Source: Streptomyces sp. NRRL F-2580
Lineage (GTDB): Bacteria > Actinomycetota > Actinomycetes > Streptomycetales > Streptomycetaceae
Assembly: GCF_000720115.1 (NCBI RefSeq)
Contig: NZ_JOIR01000048.1
Location: 1-64,000 of the forward strand
DNA: 64,000 nucleotides
Direction of reading: 5' to 3'
This document shows, one piece after another, positions 43,903 to 52,990 of this stretch. Positions within the stretch are counted from its first letter, which is position 1. The number at the start of each line of letters is the position of its first letter. The notes beneath the pieces are model-generated. The model saw only the letters and a list, made by a program, of their open reading frames with translations. It did not search any database and was not told the origin of the DNA. Made by a program: the position numbers and the translations under genes.

Positions 43903-44682
43903 GTGACCGCCACCGAGCCCGTCGGCATACCCGTACCCGCCGACGTGCCCCAGCCCGCCCCCGGCGCGCCCTCGTCCCGTACCCCGCTGATCGCCCGCGC
44001 CGCCGCCGAGCTGGTCGGTACCGCGGCCCTCGTGGCGGTCGTCGTCGGCTCGGGCATCCAGGCCACGAGGCTCACCCAGGACGTGGCCCTGCAGCTCCTG
44101 GCCAACTCCACCGCGACGGTCTTCGGGCTCGGCGTCCTCATCGCACTCCTCGGCCCGGTGTCCGGCGCCCACTTCAATCCGGCCGTGACGCTGGCCGAGT
44201 GGTGGACCGCCCGCCGCGGCGGCGCGGGCGTCGGCGCCCGCGAAGTGGCCGTGTACGTGCCCTCGCAGATCGTCGGGGCCGTCGCGGGCGCGGTCCTGGC
44301 GGACGCGATGTTCGGCGAGCCGCTGGTGGAGTGGTCCACCCACGACCGCTCCGCAGGGAATCTGCTGCTGGGTGAGGTCGTGGCCACCGCCGGTCTGATC
44401 CTGCTGATCTTCGGGCTGGCGCGCACGGACCGGCTGCGCCACGCCCCGGTCGCGGTGGCCTCGTACATCGGCGCCGCGTACTGGTTCACCTCCTCCACCT
44501 CCTTCGCCAACCCGGCGGTCACCATCGGCCGCGCCTTCACGGACACGTTCGCGGGCATCGCCCCGGCCTCCGTGCCCGGCTTCATCGGCATGCAGCTCGT
44601 GGGCGCCGTGCTGGGCCTGGCCCTGGTGACGGTCATCTTCATGCGCGCCAAGCCCGCGACCGCCGGAGCCGCCGGGGGATGA
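43903..44682 (+). CDS. Aquaporin (MIP) of the arsenic island (259 aa)
   Basis: Six helices with two NPA loops: GAHFNPAVTLAEWW and SFANPAVTIGRAF. Start GTG 43903. A Pro-rich N-terminal tail precedes helix 1. In an arsenic operon a MIP channel can let arsenite flow out after ArsC has made it, as shown for AqpS of Sinorhizobium meliloti. No ArsB or Acr3 pump is seen in the cluster, so this channel is the best exit candidate. Confidence 0.92.
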   Translation: MTATEPVGIPVPADVPQPAPGAPSSRTPLIARAAAELVGTAALVAVVVGSGIQATRLTQDVALQLLANSTATVFGLGVLIALLGPVSGAHFNPAVTLAEWWTARRGGAGVGAREVAVYVPSQIVGAVAGAVLADAMFGEPLVEWSTHDRSAGNLLLGEVVATAGLILLIFGLARTDRLRHAPVAVASYIGAAYWFTSSTSFANPAVTIGRAFTDTFAGIAPASVPGFIGMQLVGAVLGLALVTVIFMRAKPATAGAAGG

Positions 44683-44732
44683 GGCGGCGGAACTGCATGA
44701 GGCGGCGGAGAACGAACGCCGGTTCTACGGCG

Positions 44733-45095
44733 TCATGCGGGGGTCGAGCGGGTGAGAAGTCGGCCCATGGTGGCGAGAACGGACGGCTCGACGCGGTAGT
44801 AGACCCAGGTTCCGCGCCGCTCGGAGGACAGCAGCCCGGCCTCGCGGAGCTTCTTCAGGTGGTGGGAGACCGTCGGCTGGGAGACGCCGACGTCGGAAAT
44901 GTCGCACACGCACGCCTCCCCGTCCTCATGGGACGCCACCAGGGAGAACAGCCGCAGCCGCACCGGGTCGCCGAGGGCCTTGAACATGACCGCGGTCCGC
45001 TCGGCTTCCTCGGCCGTCAGCGGACGCTCCGACAGCGGCGGGCAGCAAGGCGCCGTGGTTTCCGGCTGCAGCAGCGGCAACGCGTTCGTGGTCAT
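44733..45095 (-). CDS. arsR: Second ArsR-family repressor, ACVCD type (120 aa)
   Basis: The As(III) site is canonical: GEACVCDISDVGVSQPTVSH within the HTH. DPVRLRLFSLVAS precedes it and GTWVYYRVEP follows. The N-terminal tail has an extra Cys pair (TAPCCPPL). It is divergent from the ArsO-like gene; the operator region between them has two clear dyads. Confidence 0.93.
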   Translation of the reverse strand: MTTNALPLLQPETTAPCCPPLSERPLTAEEAERTAVMFKALGDPVRLRLFSLVASHEDGEACVCDISDVGVSQPTVSHHLKKLREAGLLSSERRGTWVYYRVEPSVLATMGRLLTRSTPA

Positions 45096-45120
45096 GCGTC
45101 CATCATCCCGGGAAATTCGA

Positions 45121-45189
45121 TCAATGTCTATGTTGACGAATGTCGATGTCCGGTGTCACGCTGGAACCCAGGACATCGACAACTGTCGA
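45121..45189. promoter_or_regulatory. ArsR operator region with nested dyads
   Basis: TCAA-N8-TTGA at 45121-45136 fits the usual ArsR half-sites. TGTCGATGTCC (45141-45151) is repeated inverted as GGACATCGACA (45171-45181), 11 perfect base pairs. TCGACA-AC-TGTCGA lies at 45176-45189. All fall between the divergent arsR and the ArsO-like gene. Confidence 0.6.
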
Positions 45190-45208
45190 ATCAAAGGGGT
45201 ACCCCGTC

Positions 45209-46588
45209 GTGAACGCATCCACTGAAGTCCTGCCCGTCGTCGTGATCGGCGCCGGCCCCGTCGGACTCGCGGCAGCCGCCCGGCTCGTCGAGCGGAACAT
45301 CGAGCCCCTGGTCCTGGAAGCCGGGCCCGCCGCCGCGACGGCGGTGCGGGCCTGGTCGCACGTACGGCTGTTCTCCCCCTGGGGCGAGGTCGTCGACCCG
45401 GCCGCCGAGAAGCTCCTGGCCCCCACCGGCTGGGTCAGGCCCGAGCCGGCCGCGTATCCGTCCGGCGCGGACTGGGCGGGGCTCTACCTCCAGCCCCTCG
45501 CCGACGTCCTCGGCGCGCGGGTCCGCTACGACGCGACCGTCACCGGCGTCTCCCGCGCCGGCCGCGACCGCATCGTCGACGCCGACCGCGAGAGCCGGCC
45601 CTTCCTCGTTCGGTACGAGAGCGGCGACGGTCGGGAACAGCGGGTCCTGGCGCGCGCCGTCATCGACGCCTCCGGTACGTGGTCCACTCCCGGCCCGGCC
45701 GGCGGCAGCGGCCTGCCCGCCCTCGGCGAGAAGGCGGCCCGGGACCGGATCTCCTACCGCGTCCCCGACCTCAACGACCCCGCCGTCCGGGCCCGGTACG
45801 CCGGCAAGCGCACCGCCGTCATCGGCTCCGGTGCCTCGGCCTTCACCGCACTCGCCTACCTCGCCGATCTCGCCGGCCTCGCCAAGGAGGAGGGTGCGGG
45901 AACGCACGCGGTGTGGATCCTGCGCCGAGGGATCTCCGGCTCCACCTTCGGCGGCGGCGAGGCCGACCAGCTCCCCGCCCGCGGCGCCCTCGGACTCGCC
46001 GCCAAGGCCGCCGTGGACGGCGGGTACGCCGACGCGGTCACCGGATTCCGCACCGACGCCATCGAACGCGACGGCGACGGCCGCGTGTTGCTCGTCGGGG
46101 ACGACGGCCGCCGCCTGGACCCGGTCGACGAAGTCATCGTCCTCACCGGCTTCCGACCCGACCTCTCCTTCCTCGACGAGCTCCGTCTCGGTCTCGACGC
46201 TCGCCTTCAGGCCCCGACCGCGCTCGCACCGCTGATCGACCCCAACCGGCACTCCTGCGGCACGGTCTACCCGCACGGCGTGAACGAGCTCTCCCACCCG
46301 GAGAAGGACGTCTATCTCGTCGGCATGAAGTCCTACGGCCGCGCCCCCACCTTCCTGGCCATGACCGGCTACGAACAGGTCCGCTCCATCGCCGCGCACC
46401 TCGCCGGTGACCAGGAGGCGGCCGAGCGCGTCGAACTCACCCTCCCCGAGACCGGAGTCTGCGGCGGCGCCGGCCTCTTCGACCAGCCCGAGCCCGCGCC
46501 CGCGCAGGACACCGACGGCGGGTGCTGCGCAGCCCCGACCACGCTCTCCCTCGGTGTCGGCGCCCCGGCCCGCTCCGGCGGCTGCTGA
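45209..46588 (+). CDS. arsO: ArsO-like FAD monooxygenase of the arsenic island (459 aa)
   Basis: A class B flavoprotein: FAD motif VVVIGAGPVGLAAAARLVER, NADPH motif TAVIGSGASAFTALAYLAD and VIVLTGFRPDLSFL. ArsO-type enzymes occur in actinobacterial ars operons and are thought to act on arsenic or thiol-arsenic compounds, but their chemistry is not settled. The C-terminus carries paired cysteines (DGGCCAAP ... SGGC), a possible arsenite-binding tail. GTG 45209 is chosen because AAAGGGG precedes it and the upstream in-frame ATG at 45140 would place coding sequence over the operator. Confidence 0.85.
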   Translation: MNASTEVLPVVVIGAGPVGLAAAARLVERNIEPLVLEAGPAAATAVRAWSHVRLFSPWGEVVDPAAEKLLAPTGWVRPEPAAYPSGADWAGLYLQPLADVLGARVRYDATVTGVSRAGRDRIVDADRESRPFLVRYESGDGREQRVLARAVIDASGTWSTPGPAGGSGLPALGEKAARDRISYRVPDLNDPAVRARYAGKRTAVIGSGASAFTALAYLADLAGLAKEEGAGTHAVWILRRGISGSTFGGGEADQLPARGALGLAAKAAVDGGYADAVTGFRTDAIERDGDGRVLLVGDDGRRLDPVDEVIVLTGFRPDLSFLDELRLGLDARLQAPTALAPLIDPNRHSCGTVYPHGVNELSHPEKDVYLVGMKSYGRAPTFLAMTGYEQVRSIAAHLAGDQEAAERVELTLPETGVCGGAGLFDQPEPAPAQDTDGGCCAAPTTLSLGVGAPARSGGC

Positions 46589-46608
46589 CCGAAGCGACCG
46601 TGCTCGCC

Positions 46609-46645
46609 CGGTTCCGGTCCCGGTCCCGGTCCCGGGCCCGGGGCC
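46609..46645. repeat. Hexamer tandem repeat CGGTCC
   Basis: Five to six copies of CGG(T/G)(T/C)C in the spacer between the ArsO-like and methyltransferase genes; the three central copies are identical. Confidence 0.85.
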
Positions 46646-46696
46646 GCAGCCGGAGAACGGCTGTGAACGTGCGGGGAAGTCGGCTACTTTCCCGGG

Positions 46697-47323
46697 GTGG
46701 AGCACCAGGACGAGACCAGGGCGGCCTACGACGGGGTCGTCGAGTTGTACGCGTCGTTGTTCGCCGATCGGCTGGAGACGCAGCCGTTCGCGCGGGCCAT
46801 GATCGGCACCTTCGCCGAGCTGGTGCGCGGGACGGGGAACCTGCGGGCGGCCGACGTCGGGTGCGGGCCCGGACATCTGACCGCCATGCTGCACGAGCGG
46901 GGCCTGGACGCCTTCGGGCTCGACCTCTCCCCGGCCATGGTCGACCACGCCCGGCGGGCCCATCCGGCGCTGCGGTTCGACGTGGCGCGGATGGAGGCCC
47001 TGCCGGTGGACGACGGCGTGCTGGGCGGCGTACTGGCCCACTACTCGATGATCCACACCCCGCCCGGGGAACTGCCCGCGCTGATCGCCGAGCAGGTACG
47101 TGCCCTGGCGCCGGGGGGCCTGCTCCTGGTCTCGTTCTTCGGGACCGACGGACCGGACCCGGTCCGCTTCGACCACAAGGTGACGCCCGCCTACAGCTGG
47201 CCCGCGGACCGTTTCGCCGACCTGCTGACCGGCGCCGGACTCGTGCCGTTCGCCCGGCTGATCCACGACCCGGCCTCCGAGCGCGGCTTCCTCGACGCCC
47301 ACGTGCTGGCCCGCCGCCCTTAG
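46697..47323 (+). CDS. Class I SAM-dependent methyltransferase (208 aa)
   Basis: Motif I AADVGCGPGHLTAML, acidic motif II FGLDLSPAMV, motif III MEALPVDDGVLGGVLAHYS and LAPGGLLLVSFFG define a Rossmann methyltransferase of the UbiE/Methyltransf_11 type. Start GTG 46697. It is next to the arsenic island; however the conserved Cys residues of ArsM arsenite methyltransferases are absent, so an arsenic role is unlikely. Substrate unknown. Confidence 0.9.
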   Translation: MEHQDETRAAYDGVVELYASLFADRLETQPFARAMIGTFAELVRGTGNLRAADVGCGPGHLTAMLHERGLDAFGLDLSPAMVDHARRAHPALRFDVARMEALPVDDGVLGGVLAHYSMIHTPPGELPALIAEQVRALAPGGLLLVSFFGTDGPDPVRFDHKVTPAYSWPADRFADLLTGAGLVPFARLIHDPASERGFLDAHVLARRP

Positions 47324-47385
47324 CGGGTTCTGCTCGCCCGCCTCCCCTCATCTGAGCACGACGACCTGCTCGTGGGTGCGGTCGT

Positions 47386-49098
47386 TCAGGTCACCGGGAT
47401 GATGTCGGGGGCGCCGAGTCGGACCGCGTCGGCGGTGCGGTCGTCCGGTTGCTGTTGGGCCTCGCGCTCGGCTGCCACGCGTTTGAGGTAGTGGTCGACC
47501 TCGCGGTCCTGTTGTGCCCGGTCCCACCCCAGGTGGGGTGCCATCAGCCGGGCCACGGTCGGCGCCGCGTCCACCCCGCGGTCCCAGGACTCGATGGAGA
47601 TCCGGGTGCGCCGGGCGAGGACGTCCTCCAGGTGGCGGGCTCCCTCGTGGGTCACCGCGTACACGGCCTCGACCCTGAGGTAGTCGTCGGAGCTCGGCAG
47701 GGCTTCGCCGAGCGCCGGGTCGGCCGCCACCAGGGCGAGGAGTTCGGGCGCCAGGGAGCCGTAGCGGTTCAGGAGGTGCTCGACGCGGGCGACATGCAGC
47801 CCGGAGTGCTCGGCGAGCCGGCGCCGGGAGTTCCACAGCGCCGGGTAGCCGTCGGCGCCCAGCAGCGGGACGCGGTGCGTGACGCAGTCGGGAACCTTCT
47901 CGTCCAGGCCCCGTACGGCCTCGTCGACCGCGTCCTTCGCCATCACCCGGTACGTCGTGTACTTGCCGCCCGCCACCACGACGAGTCCGGGCACCGGATG
48001 GGCGACGAGGTGCTCCCGGGACAGCTTGCTGGTCTCCGCCGCCTCGCCGGACAGCAGCGGGCGCAGACCGGCGTAGACGCCTTCGACGTCTTCGGGGACC
48101 AGGGGGGTGGCCAGGACGCTGTTGACGTGTTCCAGCAGGTAGGTGACGTCCTTGGAGCTGAGGGCCGGGTGAGCCTTGTCGAGCGTCCAGTCGGTGTCGG
48201 TGGTCCCGATGATCCAGTGCCGGCCCCACGGGATGACGAACAGCACGCTCTTCTCGGTGCGCAGGATCAGACCGGTACGGGAGTTGATGCGGTCACGGGG
48301 GACGAGCAGGTGGACGCCTTTCGAGGCGCGGACGTGGAACTGGCCGCGGGTGCCGGCCATGGCCTGGGTGTCGTCCGTCCACACCCCGGTCGCGTTGATG
48401 ACCTGCTTGGCCCGCACCTCCGTCTCGTCGCCGCTCTCCAGGTCCGTGACGACGGCGCCGACCACCCGCTCGCCCTGGCGCAGGAAGCGGCTGACGCGCG
48501 TGCGGTTGGCGGTCAGTGCCCCGTACGAGGCGGCCGTACGGGCGAGGAACATGGTGTGCCGGGCGTCGTCGACCTGGGCGTCCCAGTACTGGATGGCGCC
48601 CACCAGGGCGTCCGAGCGCAGCGCGGGCGCCTCGCGCAGGGCCCGGCGCCTGCTCAGGTGGCGGTGGAGGGGCAGGCCGCCGGAGGTGCCGGAGGCCCGG
48701 GCCAGCGCGTCGTACAGCAGCACGCCGCTGCCGACGTACGGGCGTTCCGTGACGCGGTGTTGCAGGGGGTAGAGGAACGGCACCGGACGTACCAGGTGGG
48801 GGGCGAGGACCCGGAGCAGGAGGCCCCGTTCCTTGAGCGCTTCGGCGACGAGGCGGAAATCGAGCATCTCCAGGTAGCGCAGGCCGCCGTGGATGAGTTT
48901 GCTGGAGCGGCTGGACGTACCCGAGGCCCAGTCGCGGGCTTCGACGAGCCCGACGCTCAGGCCCCGGGTGGCGGCGTCCAGGGCGGCCCCGCCGCCGACG
49001 ACGCCGCCTCCGACGACGAGGACGTCGAGTTCGCCCCGTCCCATGTCGGCGAGGGCCTGTGTGCGGGCTTGGGGTGAGAGGGCCACCGGATCGACCAT
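47386..49098 (-). CDS. glpD: Aerobic glycerol-3-phosphate dehydrogenase (570 aa)
   Basis: FAD motif LDVLVVGGGVVGGGAALDAA, followed by SSRSSKLIHGGLRYLEM, the GlpD signature. Later VIPWGRHWIIGTTDTDW and VVVAGGKYTTYRVMAKDAVD match the substrate and C-terminal regions. It oxidises glycerol-3-phosphate to dihydroxyacetone phosphate at the membrane, feeding electrons to quinone. ATG 49098 has AGGAGGAG upstream. Third gene of glpF-glpK-glpD. Confidence 0.95.
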   Translation of the reverse strand: MVDPVALSPQARTQALADMGRGELDVLVVGGGVVGGGAALDAATRGLSVGLVEARDWASGTSSRSSKLIHGGLRYLEMLDFRLVAEALKERGLLLRVLAPHLVRPVPFLYPLQHRVTERPYVGSGVLLYDALARASGTSGGLPLHRHLSRRRALREAPALRSDALVGAIQYWDAQVDDARHTMFLARTAASYGALTANRTRVSRFLRQGERVVGAVVTDLESGDETEVRAKQVINATGVWTDDTQAMAGTRGQFHVRASKGVHLLVPRDRINSRTGLILRTEKSVLFVIPWGRHWIIGTTDTDWTLDKAHPALSSKDVTYLLEHVNSVLATPLVPEDVEGVYAGLRPLLSGEAAETSKLSREHLVAHPVPGLVVVAGGKYTTYRVMAKDAVDEAVRGLDEKVPDCVTHRVPLLGADGYPALWNSRRRLAEHSGLHVARVEHLLNRYGSLAPELLALVAADPALGEALPSSDDYLRVEAVYAVTHEGARHLEDVLARRTRISIESWDRGVDAAPTVARLMAPHLGWDRAQQDREVDHYLKRVAAEREAQQQPDDRTADAVRLGAPDIIPVT

Positions 49099-49148
49099 GG
49101 TCTCCTCCTCAGTGCTGTGGGCGAACGCGGCCGGAACTCCCCGGTCCC

Positions 49149-49199
49149 TGTTCGGCCCCTTTCCGGCCTTGTCCGGCCTTGTCCGGCCCTCTCCGACCC
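49149..49199. repeat. Degenerate 10-bp tandem repeat in the glpK-glpD spacer
   Basis: About five units of TTGTCCGGCC-like sequence; two adjacent units (49169-49188) are identical. It fills half of the 101-base spacer. Confidence 0.8.
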
Positions 49200-50717
49200 C
49201 TATTCGACCTTGGCCCAGTCGAGCGTGCGCTCCACCGCCCGCTTCCAGCCGTCGTACCCTTCCGCACGCCGTTCCTCCGACCACTCGGGGCTCCAGCGCT
49301 TGGACTCCTGCCAGTGGGTGCGCAGTTCGTCCGTGTCCCGCCAGAAGCCGGTGGCGAGCCCGGCCGCGTACGCGGCGCCGAGCGCGGTCGTCTCGGCGAC
49401 CACAGGACGGCTGACCGGTACGCCGAGGACATCGGCCTGGGTCTGCATGCAGAGGTCGTTGGCCGTGACTCCGCCGTCGACCTTGAGCACGTCGAGGTGG
49501 ACGCCGGAGTCCCGCTCCATGGCTTCCACCACGTCGCGGGTCTGGTAGCAGATGGCCTCCAGGGTGGCCCGGGCCAGGTGTCCGCTGTCGTGGTAGCGGG
49601 CCAGGCCGACGATCGCGCCGCGGGCGTCGGAACGCCAGTACGGGGCGAACAGGCCGGAGAAGGCGGGCACGAAGTAGATGCCGCCGCTGTCCTCCACGGT
49701 GCGTGCCAGGCGCTCGCTCTCGGCGGCATCGCCGATGATCTTCAGCTGGTCGCGCAGCCACTGCACGGCGGAGCCGGTGACCGCGATGGATCCTTCGAGG
49801 GCGTAGACCGCGGGTTCGTCGCCGAACTGGTACGCCACCGTGGTCAGCAGGCCGTGCTGCGAACGGACCAGTTCCGTCCCGGTGTTGAGCAACAGGAAGT
49901 TGCCGGTTCCGTACGTGTTCTTCGCCTCGCCGGGCGCGTAGCAGACCTGCCCGACGGTGGCCGCCTGCTGGTCGCCGAGGACGCCGGTGATGGGAATGGC
50001 CTCGCGCAGCGGCCGGGAGGTGCGGGTCCGACCGTACGCCTCCGGGTGGGAGGACGGGTTGATGGTGGGCAGCATGGCGCGGGGTATGCCGAAGAAGCCC
50101 AGGAGTTCGTCGTCCCAGTCGAGGGTCTCCAGGTCCATGAGCATGGTGCGGCTGGCGTTGGTGACGTCGGTGGCGTGGACGCCGCCGTCGGGGCCGCCGG
50201 TGAGGTTCCACAGCACCCAGCAGTCGGTGTTGCCGAAGAGGGCATGGCCCTGCTCGGCGGCCTCGCGCACGCCGTCGACGTTCTCCAGGATCCATTGGAC
50301 CTTGCCGCCGGAGAAGTAGGTGGCCGGTGGCAGCCCCGCCTTGCGGCGGATGACGTCGCCTTGGCCGCCACGCTCCAGCGCGGCGGCGATGGAGTCGGTA
50401 CGGGTGTCCTGCCAGACGATGGCGTTGTAGTACGGGCGGCCCGTGCGGGGGTCCCAGACGACGGTCGTCTCGCGCTGATTGGTGATGCCGACGGCCGCCA
50501 GGTCGGAGGCGTCGAGGTTGCCGTGCCGGAGGGCGTTCTGGATGACCGAGTTGGTGCGTTCCCAGATCTCCACCGGGTCGTGTTCGACCCACCCCGAGCG
50601 CGGGAGGATCTGGGAGTGCTCCAGCTGGTGCCGCGCCACCTCGTTGCCGGCGTGGTCGAAGATCATGAAACGGGTGCTCGTGGTGCCCTGGTCCACTGCG
50701 CCGACGAAGTCAGCCAT
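49200..50717 (-). CDS. glpK: Glycerol kinase (505 aa)
   Basis: An FGGY kinase with [17 protein letters not shown] at the N-terminus, [12 protein letters not shown], the substrate-site [17 protein letters not shown] and the C-terminal [14 protein letters not shown]. It phosphorylates glycerol entering through GlpF. The Enterococcus-type regulatory His motif region was not checked. Second gene in the glp unit. Confidence 0.97.
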   Translation of the reverse strand: MADFVGAVDQGTTSTRFMIFDHAGNEVARHQLEHSQILPRSGWVEHDPVEIWERTNSVIQNALRHGNLDASDLAAVGITNQRETTVVWDPRTGRPYYNAIVWQDTRTDSIAAALERGGQGDVIRRKAGLPPATYFSGGKVQWILENVDGVREAAEQGHALFGNTDCWVLWNLTGGPDGGVHATDVTNASRTMLMDLETLDWDDELLGFFGIPRAMLPTINPSSHPEAYGRTRTSRPLREAIPITGVLGDQQAATVGQVCYAPGEAKNTYGTGNFLLLNTGTELVRSQHGLLTTVAYQFGDEPAVYALEGSIAVTGSAVQWLRDQLKIIGDAAESERLARTVEDSGGIYFVPAFSGLFAPYWRSDARGAIVGLARYHDSGHLARATLEAICYQTRDVVEAMERDSGVHLDVLKVDGGVTANDLCMQTQADVLGVPVSRPVVAETTALGAAYAAGLATGFWRDTDELRTHWQESKRWSPEWSEERRAEGYDGWKRAVERTLDWAKVE

Positions 50718-50765
50718 GGGGTGCCGCCTCCTCTTGGGATGCCGTGTGTGGGGCTGTCATCCGCG

Positions 50766-50790
50766 ACGGGACGGGACGGGACGGGACGGG
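50766..50790. repeat. Five perfect ACGGG repeats in the glpF-glpK spacer
   Basis: (ACGGG)5 without mismatch in the 119-base spacer between glpF and glpK. Copy number of such pentamers can change by replication slippage. Confidence 0.95.
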
Positions 50791-50836
50791 AAAGGCATCG
50801 TGTCGTGTGTCCGTGTCCCGCCCGCCGCGGATGCGA

Positions 50837-51685
50837 TCAGCTCTCGTCCGGTGTCGGTACGCGTCCGGGAGGCTCCGGCTCCGCGGTCGGCAGGAACCGG
50901 CCGATGAGGAGCTTGTAGATACCCGCTCCCAGCACACCGCCGATGAACGGGCCGATGATCGGCACCCAGAAGTAGAGGTTGCCGTACTGATCCCTCCATG
51001 CCCCGCCGTACCCGGTGAGGAAGCTGGCCAGCCGGGGGCCGAGGTCACGGGCCGGATTGATCGCGTACCCGGCGTTGGTGCCCCAGGCCATGCCGATCGC
51101 CACGACGATCAGGCCCACGATGAACGGTGCCAGGTTGGCGCCGGGCGGCGTGCCCAGCAGGTCCGTGACCGCGAAGATCAGCATCAGGAGGAGTGCGGTG
51201 CCGATGATCTGGTCGCGCAGTGCGCCCCACTCGGTCACCGGCAGGTTCGGGTTTCCGTTGGCCGGCAGCGTGGAGAAGACGCCCTGGGTCTTGATGGTGC
51301 GGCCGGGGTCGGCCTTCGCCAGGGCCTCCGTGTAGTTCCAGCGGACGATCAGGGCCGCCACGAAGGCTCCGGCCAGCTGGGCCAGAGCGTAGGGGGCCAC
51401 TCTCTTCCACGGGAAGCCCTTGAAGGCGGCCAGTGCGACGGTCACCGCGGGATTGAGGTGGGCGCCGCTGAGCCTCGCCGCGACATAGACGCCCAGGGTC
51501 ACACCGAGACCCCAGGCCCACGCGATGCTGTCGTGGTTTCCGAGGCCCCCCGCCGGGTCGGTCAGGGCTCCGCCGGCGACCACCTGGGCCACGACGCCAC
51601 AGCCGAACAGAATGAGGATCATGGTGCCGGCGAATTCGGCGGAGAGTTCGCCGACCAGCCCTGATGCTTTGAGGCGCTCCTTCAT
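50837..51685 (-). CDS. glpF: Glycerol facilitator (282 aa)
   Basis: Six-helix aquaglyceroporin with LSGAHLNPAVTVALAAFKG and GYAINPARDLGPRLASFLTG. The Asp after the second NPA (NPARD) is the mark of glycerol-conducting channels. The long loop between helices 3 and 4 (RTIKTQGVFSTLPANGNP) is typical of GlpF. First gene of the glp unit, divergent from dhaK; no GylR-type regulator gene lies beside it. Confidence 0.95.
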   Translation of the reverse strand: MKERLKASGLVGELSAEFAGTMILILFGCGVVAQVVAGGALTDPAGGLGNHDSIAWAWGLGVTLGVYVAARLSGAHLNPAVTVALAAFKGFPWKRVAPYALAQLAGAFVAALIVRWNYTEALAKADPGRTIKTQGVFSTLPANGNPNLPVTEWGALRDQIIGTALLLMLIFAVTDLLGTPPGANLAPFIVGLIVVAIGMAWGTNAGYAINPARDLGPRLASFLTGYGGAWRDQYGNLYFWVPIIGPFIGGVLGAGIYKLLIGRFLPTAEPEPPGRVPTPDES

Positions 51686-51810
51686 GGGTGCCCGCTTCCC
51701 GCCGGTCCGAAGACCGGCATTCGACTGCCCCGAGTCCCCCGGGTTCAGAGTAAGACGGGTCGCCCGTACCGGAAAGGCGAGAGCCGTCCGGTCCCGCGGA
51801 GGCCCATCCC

Positions 51811-51847
51811 CCCTTGGGTTCCCCCTGGGGTTCCCCTCTGGGGTTCC
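51811..51847. repeat. Three 12-13-bp repeats in the glpF-dhaK divergent spacer
   Basis: CCCTTGGGTTCC, CCCTGGGGTTCC and CCTCTGGGGTTCC follow each other directly. The unit itself is partly palindromic (CCC..GGG). Possible regulator binding array. Confidence 0.75.
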
Positions 51848-51985
51848 TCGCTCCTCCTACGAGGCCGTCGCCCGGGTGCTCGCCAGTTCTCGCGGATGTC
51901 CGTGGCGTGGCAGCACACTGTTCGTATGGCGTGCCTTCGCTGACGCGCCGGACGCTCACCGTCGGCTCCGACCGGGAGGCACACG

Positions 51986-52990
51986 ATGAAGATGCTGATC
52001 AACAGTCCCGAGACCGTCGTCGCGGACGCCCTGCGAGGGCTGGCCGCGGCCCACCCCGACCTGGACGTGGATGTCGAGGCCCGGGTCGTCGTACGGAGGG
52101 ACGCGCGGCAGGGCGGGCGGGTCGGTCTCGTCTCCGGTGGCGGCTCCGGACACGAGCCCTTGCACGCCGGCTTCGTCGGACACGGAATGCTGTCCGCGGC
52201 CTGTCCGGGCGAGGTGTTCACCTCCCCCGTGCCCGACCAGATGCTGCGCGCGGCCAAGGCCGTGGATTCCGGCGAGGGGGTGCTGTTCGTCGTCAAGAAC
52301 TACACCGGGGACGTACTGAACTTCGACATGGCGGCCGAGCTCGCCGAGGAGGACGGCATCCGGGTCGAGCGGGTCCTGGTCAACGACGACGTGGCCGTGA
52401 CCGACAGCCTCTACACCGCCGGGCGGCGCGGCACCGGGGCCACGCTCTTCGTCGAGAAGATCGCCGGGGCGGCGGCGGAGGCGGGCGCACCGCTGGAGCA
52501 GGTCGCCGCTATCGCCCGGCGGGTCAACGAGGCTTCGGGCAGCTTCGGCGTGGCGCTGAGCGCCTGCACCACTCCCGCCAAGGGCAGCCCCACCTTCGAC
52601 CTCCCGGACGGCGAGCTGGAGCTGGGCATCGGCATCCACGGCGAGCCGGGCCGGGAGCGGCGCCCGATGTTGCCGGCGGGGGAGATCGCGGAGGTCGCGG
52701 TGGGCGCCGTGCTGGACGACATGGCGAGCACGGCCCCGGTCGACGGGCCGGTACTGGCCCTGGTGAACGGGATGGGCGCGACGCCGCTGCTGGAGCTGTA
52801 CGGCTTCCACGCGGCGGTGGCCGGGGTGCTGGAGGCCCGGGGCGTCCAGGTGGCCCGGGCCCTCGTGGGGAACTACGTCACCTCGTTGGACATGGCGGGG
52901 TGCTCGGTGACGCTGTGCCGGGCCGACGAGGAGATGCTGCGACTGTGGGACGCGCCGGTCCAGACGGCAGCGCTGCGCTGGGGCCGCTGA
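51986..52990 (+). CDS. dhaK: Dihydroxyacetone kinase, DhaK subunit (334 aa)
   Basis: Signature GLVSGGGSGHEPLHAGFVG and the covalent dihydroxyacetone-binding His218 in GIGIHGEPGRER, at the same number as in E. coli DhaK. YTGDVLNFDMAAE is also present. DhaK binds the substrate, but phosphoryl transfer needs DhaL (plus DhaM or ATP). Neither DhaL nor DhaM is encoded here; downstream is a gene relic. Divergent from glpF, suggesting joint glycerol control. Confidence 0.95.
   Translation: MKMLINSPETVVADALRGLAAAHPDLDVDVEARVVVRRDARQGGRVGLVSGGGSGHEPLHAGFVGHGMLSAACPGEVFTSPVPDQMLRAAKAVDSGEGVLFVVKNYTGDVLNFDMAAELAEEDGIRVERVLVNDDVAVTDSLYTAGRRGTGATLFVEKIAGAAAEAGAPLEQVAAIARRVNEASGSFGVALSACTTPAKGSPTFDLPDGELELGIGIHGEPGRERRPMLPAGEIAEVAVGAVLDDMASTAPVDGPVLALVNGMGATPLLELYGFHAAVAGVLEARGVQVARALVGNYVTSLDMAGCSVTLCRADEEMLRLWDAPVQTAALRWGR

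Noticed and set aside
45191..47302. 703-codon minus-strand frame across the ArsO-like and methyltransferase genes
   Set aside because: Val/Gly/Asp/Arg-rich antisense shadow spanning two recognised genes.
46697..47323. ArsM arsenite methyltransferase
   Set aside because: Next to the ars genes, but the translation lacks cysteines at positions expected for arsenite binding and resembles generic methyltransferases.
50766..50790. Possible CRISPR or iteron array
   Set aside because: Unit is only 5 bases with no spacers; a simple tandem repeat.
47449..50918. Long plus-strand frames opposite glpD and glpK
   Set aside because: Antisense shadows of two unmistakable enzymes.
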